Source: Candidatus Thalassarchaeaceae archaeon (GTDB lineage: Archaea; Thermoplasmatota; Poseidoniia; Poseidoniales; Thalassarchaeaceae). Taken from it: a stretch of 7,206 nt of DNA. Numbering within the stretch: position 1 is the first letter of the stretch; every line of letters begins with the position of its first letter. The translations under genes and the position numbers were made by a program. The stretch spans positions 1 through 7,206 of the forward strand of contig DUIL01000155.1 in NCBI GenBank assembly GCA_013330385.1. Direction: 5' to 3'. Positions 5,080 through 7,206 of the stretch are shown piece by piece. The notes below the pieces were generated by a model that saw only the letters and a list, made by a program, of their open reading frames with translations, was not told the DNA's origin and ran no database searches.

Positions 5080-6135
5080 TCATCTATTTCTTAACATCCT
5101 CAAACGGGCTCTAATTTCGGAGTTTTTGTTCTCATCATCATCTAATTCGCCAATTTCACTTCGTCTGCGCTTGACAATTTCTGCTTCAAGGAAAAATAAT
5201 CTTCCAAGTTCGTCACCAATGACTAATCGTTCATCACTAGAGTGCATTTGCCGAATTCGTGCATTGTGAGAAATTGTATTTGTAGTATCTCCTAGGATTG
5301 TAATTTGTGTATCAGATCCGTTCCAGGACGAAGCCCATCCATCTTTATCCAATAATGTTACAGAATCGATAGAACCCAATATCTGATGCTGAGTTCCATT
5401 CATACGAATGCTTCCATCATCATGTCCGGATATCAATTCCAAATCCAAGCTCGCAATATCTGTTACCAATGAATTAGAGTCACTATCACTCAAAATATCA
5501 GAACCAATTGAACTAATTGTGCCATCAGCATGCCCTAGTAAGAAACAATCTTCCGAACTTCTGCAGCCCGATGTAACCGGACTTTCTGTCTGTAGTTGAT
5601 GATGACTCGGCTTTTCACCAGGCTGAATCTTCAGATAACCACAACGTGGTCTTCCTAATCCAAGAAGAGCTCCACCATCTTTGTGTAAATCAAAATACCA
5701 AGGACGCTCGGTGATAATCCAACGTTCTAATTCATCTCCGTTTTCGTTGAATCTCCATATTGTTGCCTCAATGAAGTCGGCCACTTCTAATTCGTAAACA
5801 GATGAAGTTGCCCAAACAAAACCATTCGAGGCCTTTACGTAATCACTGCCCCCTTCTAATTCACGACTCCAGAGTAATTCACCAGAACTCATGTCAATTG
5901 CGTGCAGTGAATCGGAAGCTGTAGTATAGACCCGGTTATTGTCTACAGCAAAACCGGAAATTGGGCCTGCAACCTCAACGCTCCAGCGTAGGTCTCCCGT
6001 TGCGGAATCCCAACATCTCAAAACCCCCTCGTGTGATCCTGCAAAGAGATTTTTTCCTTCAATCATCAGTGCCGAACAGGCGCTGTCTAAATCACGAACG
6101 AAAGAGGCAAGATTCTCCAGCGAGTGACCAGACAC
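5080..6135 (-). CDS. PQQ/WD-like beta-propeller protein, function unknown
   Basis: The 351-residue product shows repeated blade-like segments: KNLFAGSHEGVLRCWDSATG (28-47) followed by DLRW, NRVYTTASDSLHAIDMSSG (67-85) followed by ELLW, CFLLGHADGTISSIGS (197-212), LELISGHDDGSIRMNG (232-247), and RLVIGDELGRLFFLEAE (303-319). The pattern of hydrophobic strand, G-S/D-x-D/E-G turn, then D-xx-(S/T)G-(D/E)-L-x-W is typical of PQQ-like repeats, which build a six- to eight-blade propeller. No catalytic residues or cofactor ligands can be named. No signal peptide or membrane segment is visible, so it is probably cytoplasmic. The last ~32 residues form a highly charged tail (KRRRSEIGELDDDENK then an Arg-rich helix). 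The start is GTG at 6135, with GGGG a few nt upstream; the next in-frame ATG (M24) would cut into the first blade. It lies 38 nt after the M32 peptidase gene on the same strand, so they probably share a transcript. A scaffold or protein-binding role is possible but unproven. Confidence 0.75.
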   Translation of the reverse strand: MSGHSLENLASFVRDLDSACSALMIEGKNLFAGSHEGVLRCWDSATGDLRWSVEVAGPISGFAVDNNRVYTTASDSLHAIDMSSGELLWSRELEGGSDYVKASNGFVWATSSVYELEVADFIEATIWRFNENGDELERWIITERPWYFDLHKDGGALLGLGRPRCGYLKIQPGEKPSHHQLQTESPVTSGCRSSEDCFLLGHADGTISSIGSDILSDSDSNSLVTDIASLDLELISGHDDGSIRMNGTQHQILGSIDSVTLLDKDGWASSWNGSDTQITILGDTTNTISHNARIRQMHSSDERLVIGDELGRLFFLEAEIVKRRRSEIGELDDDENKNSEIRARLRMLRNR

Positions 6136-6173
6136 GCCAACCCCTATGGGTGCGTGGATATCGAGTTACCCGC

Positions 6174-7206
6174 TTAAGCAGTCACACCATAGAGGCGTTC
6201 GACCTTATCTCGAAGATACTCAACAAATGCATCCGGTGAAGGCGGTGAGCCTGTTGCTTCTTCAATCAAAGCCGCTGGTTCTAGGATACTTCCTCGCTTG
6301 TGTACATTCTCACGCATCCATGCGAGTAGTGGTTCAAATTCTCCTCTTCTAATCTGTTCATCGTGGTCAGGAAGGTCCTCACGAGCCTTGGCTAGTAGTT
6401 GTGCTGAGTAGAGATTACCTAGAGTATATGTGGGGAAGTATCCGAAGGCACCCATTGACCAGTGTACATCTTGCAGAACTCCTAATGTCCGATTTGGTGC
6501 ACGAATTCCAAGGAATTCTTCGTACATATCATCCCATACATCCGGTAGATCATCAACTTCAATATCTCCACCAATAAGTCTCTTTTCAACTTCGTACCTA
6601 ATCATAATATGGAGATTGTAAGTTGCTTCATCCGCCTCAACTCTAATCAAACTCGGTTCAACGAGGTTCACTGCGCGCCAAAGGTCCTCTGCAGTCACTC
6701 CTTGCATGTTATCAGGGAAGCTTTCCTGCCATAATGGCAATACCCATTCACAGAATTCTTGACTACGTCCAACTTGATTCTCCCATAATCGACTCTGACT
6801 TTCATGAACACCTAGTCCATTGGCGTGTCCAGCAGGTTGGAAATCGAGATTTCGAGGTCGTCCTTGTTCGTATAATCCGTGACCAGTCTCATGCATTGAG
6901 CCATAGAGTGAGCCAAAAGGGTCTGATTCGTTATAGCGAGTAGTCCAGCGAACATCATCTGGATTTGGTCCACCACAGAATGGGTGTGTAGATGCATCAC
7001 GCCTGCCTGCCTCAAAGTCAAATCCAATGCATTCTGAGACTGCTTGAGATAGTGCTTCTTGTCCTGGTTGCTTCCAAGCGTTGTTCTCAACGAATCTCAT
7101 ATCAGGGCGCTGCCCGCGTTCAACAACCGCTTTGACAAGTGGTGCTACATTCTCGCGCAGTCCTGCGAATAAAGGGTCAACCCGAGACACGGTCAATCCT
7201 GATTCG
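6174..7206 (-). CDS. M32 family (Taq-type) metallocarboxypeptidase, C-terminal part
   Basis: This is a zinc carboxypeptidase that removes C-terminal residues from peptides, usually cytoplasmic. 343 residues are visible and the frame remains open to the right edge, so the N-terminal third (family about 500 aa) lies outside; the TTG at 7196 should not be taken as the start. The zinc motif HETGH is encoded at 6879-6893 within GSMHETGHGLYEQGRP. The third ligand is the Glu of GVHESQSRLWEN (codon 6801-6803), 29 residues later. Other family blocks are HPFCGG and DVRWTTRYNE before the zinc site, then DEATYNLHIMIRYEVEKRL, and HWSMGAFGYFPTYTLGN (about 6414-6464), which in M32 enzymes lines the substrate cleft. 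All expected active-site parts in this portion are intact. It is followed on the same strand by the propeller gene. The M32 assignment is secure; physiological substrates are unknown. Confidence 0.95.
   Translation of the reverse strand, partial: ESGLTVSRVDPLFAGLRENVAPLVKAVVERGQRPDMRFVENNAWKQPGQEALSQAVSECIGFDFEAGRRDASTHPFCGGPNPDDVRWTTRYNESDPFGSLYGSMHETGHGLYEQGRPRNLDFQPAGHANGLGVHESQSRLWENQVGRSQEFCEWVLPLWQESFPDNMQGVTAEDLWRAVNLVEPSLIRVEADEATYNLHIMIRYEVEKRLIGGDIEVDDLPDVWDDMYEEFLGIRAPNRTLGVLQDVHWSMGAFGYFPTYTLGNLYSAQLLAKAREDLPDHDEQIRRGEFEPLLAWMRENVHKRGSILEPAALIEEATGSPPSPDAFVEYLRDKVERLYGVTA

Noticed and set aside
6812..7090. Minus-strand 92-codon frame overlapping the M32 gene
   Set aside because: It lies in another frame of the same strand within the region encoding the intact HETGH zinc-site blocks and has no recognisable features.

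Overview
The window looks like chromosomal DNA from a planktonic euryarchaeon. My best guess is the Marine Group II/III (Poseidoniales-like) lineage. The firm evidence is a divergent gene at the left edge encoding the N-terminus of the large subunit (DP2) of DNA polymerase D, an archaea-specific replicase. Promoters are archaeal BRE/TATA-like and Shine-Dalgarno sites are weak. Bacterial-type enzymes (class II fumarase, M32 carboxypeptidase, CsaA, cyclophilin) are mixed in, as expected for that group. The lineage is inference; the archaeal assignment is well supported.

Layout. The region 1-712 (minus) is the 5' part of the polymerase D large-subunit gene, running off the left edge. A 146-bp divergent spacer carrying a perfect 8-bp inverted repeat separates it from a tight plus-strand cluster: orotate phosphoribosyltransferase (859-1443), a CsaA-type OB-fold tRNA-binding/chaperone protein (1444-1839, no gap) and a cyclophilin peptidyl-prolyl isomerase (about 1885-2433). 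After a spacer with a clear TATA-like box comes a plus-strand class II fumarase (2530-4131) whose first ~52 residues form a ribbon-helix-helix DNA-binding domain, an unusual fusion.

From about 4200 to 4990 there is no convincing protein gene. This stretch is richer in GC than its neighbours and extremely strand-biased (pyrimidines on plus, purines on minus). A BRE/TATA-like promoter at 4995-5008 points into it on the minus strand. Both ends contain stable hairpins that become C(UUCG)G tetraloops only if the minus strand is transcribed. The middle carries a 33-nt repeat in three good copies, each in a different reading frame. I interpret it as a roughly 770-nt structured, purine-rich non-coding RNA of unknown family. 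It is the best candidate for something undescribed here.

The right end (minus) holds a PQQ/WD-like beta-propeller protein of unknown function (5080-6135). Just upstream of it, 38 nt away, is the C-terminal two-thirds of an M32 (Taq-type) metallocarboxypeptidase (6174 to beyond 7206), so the two are probably co-transcribed. Apart from the pyrE-csaA-cyclophilin cluster and the M32-propeller pair, the genes look like independent housekeeping functions: DNA replication, pyrimidine synthesis, protein folding/translation, the citric acid cycle and peptide turnover.
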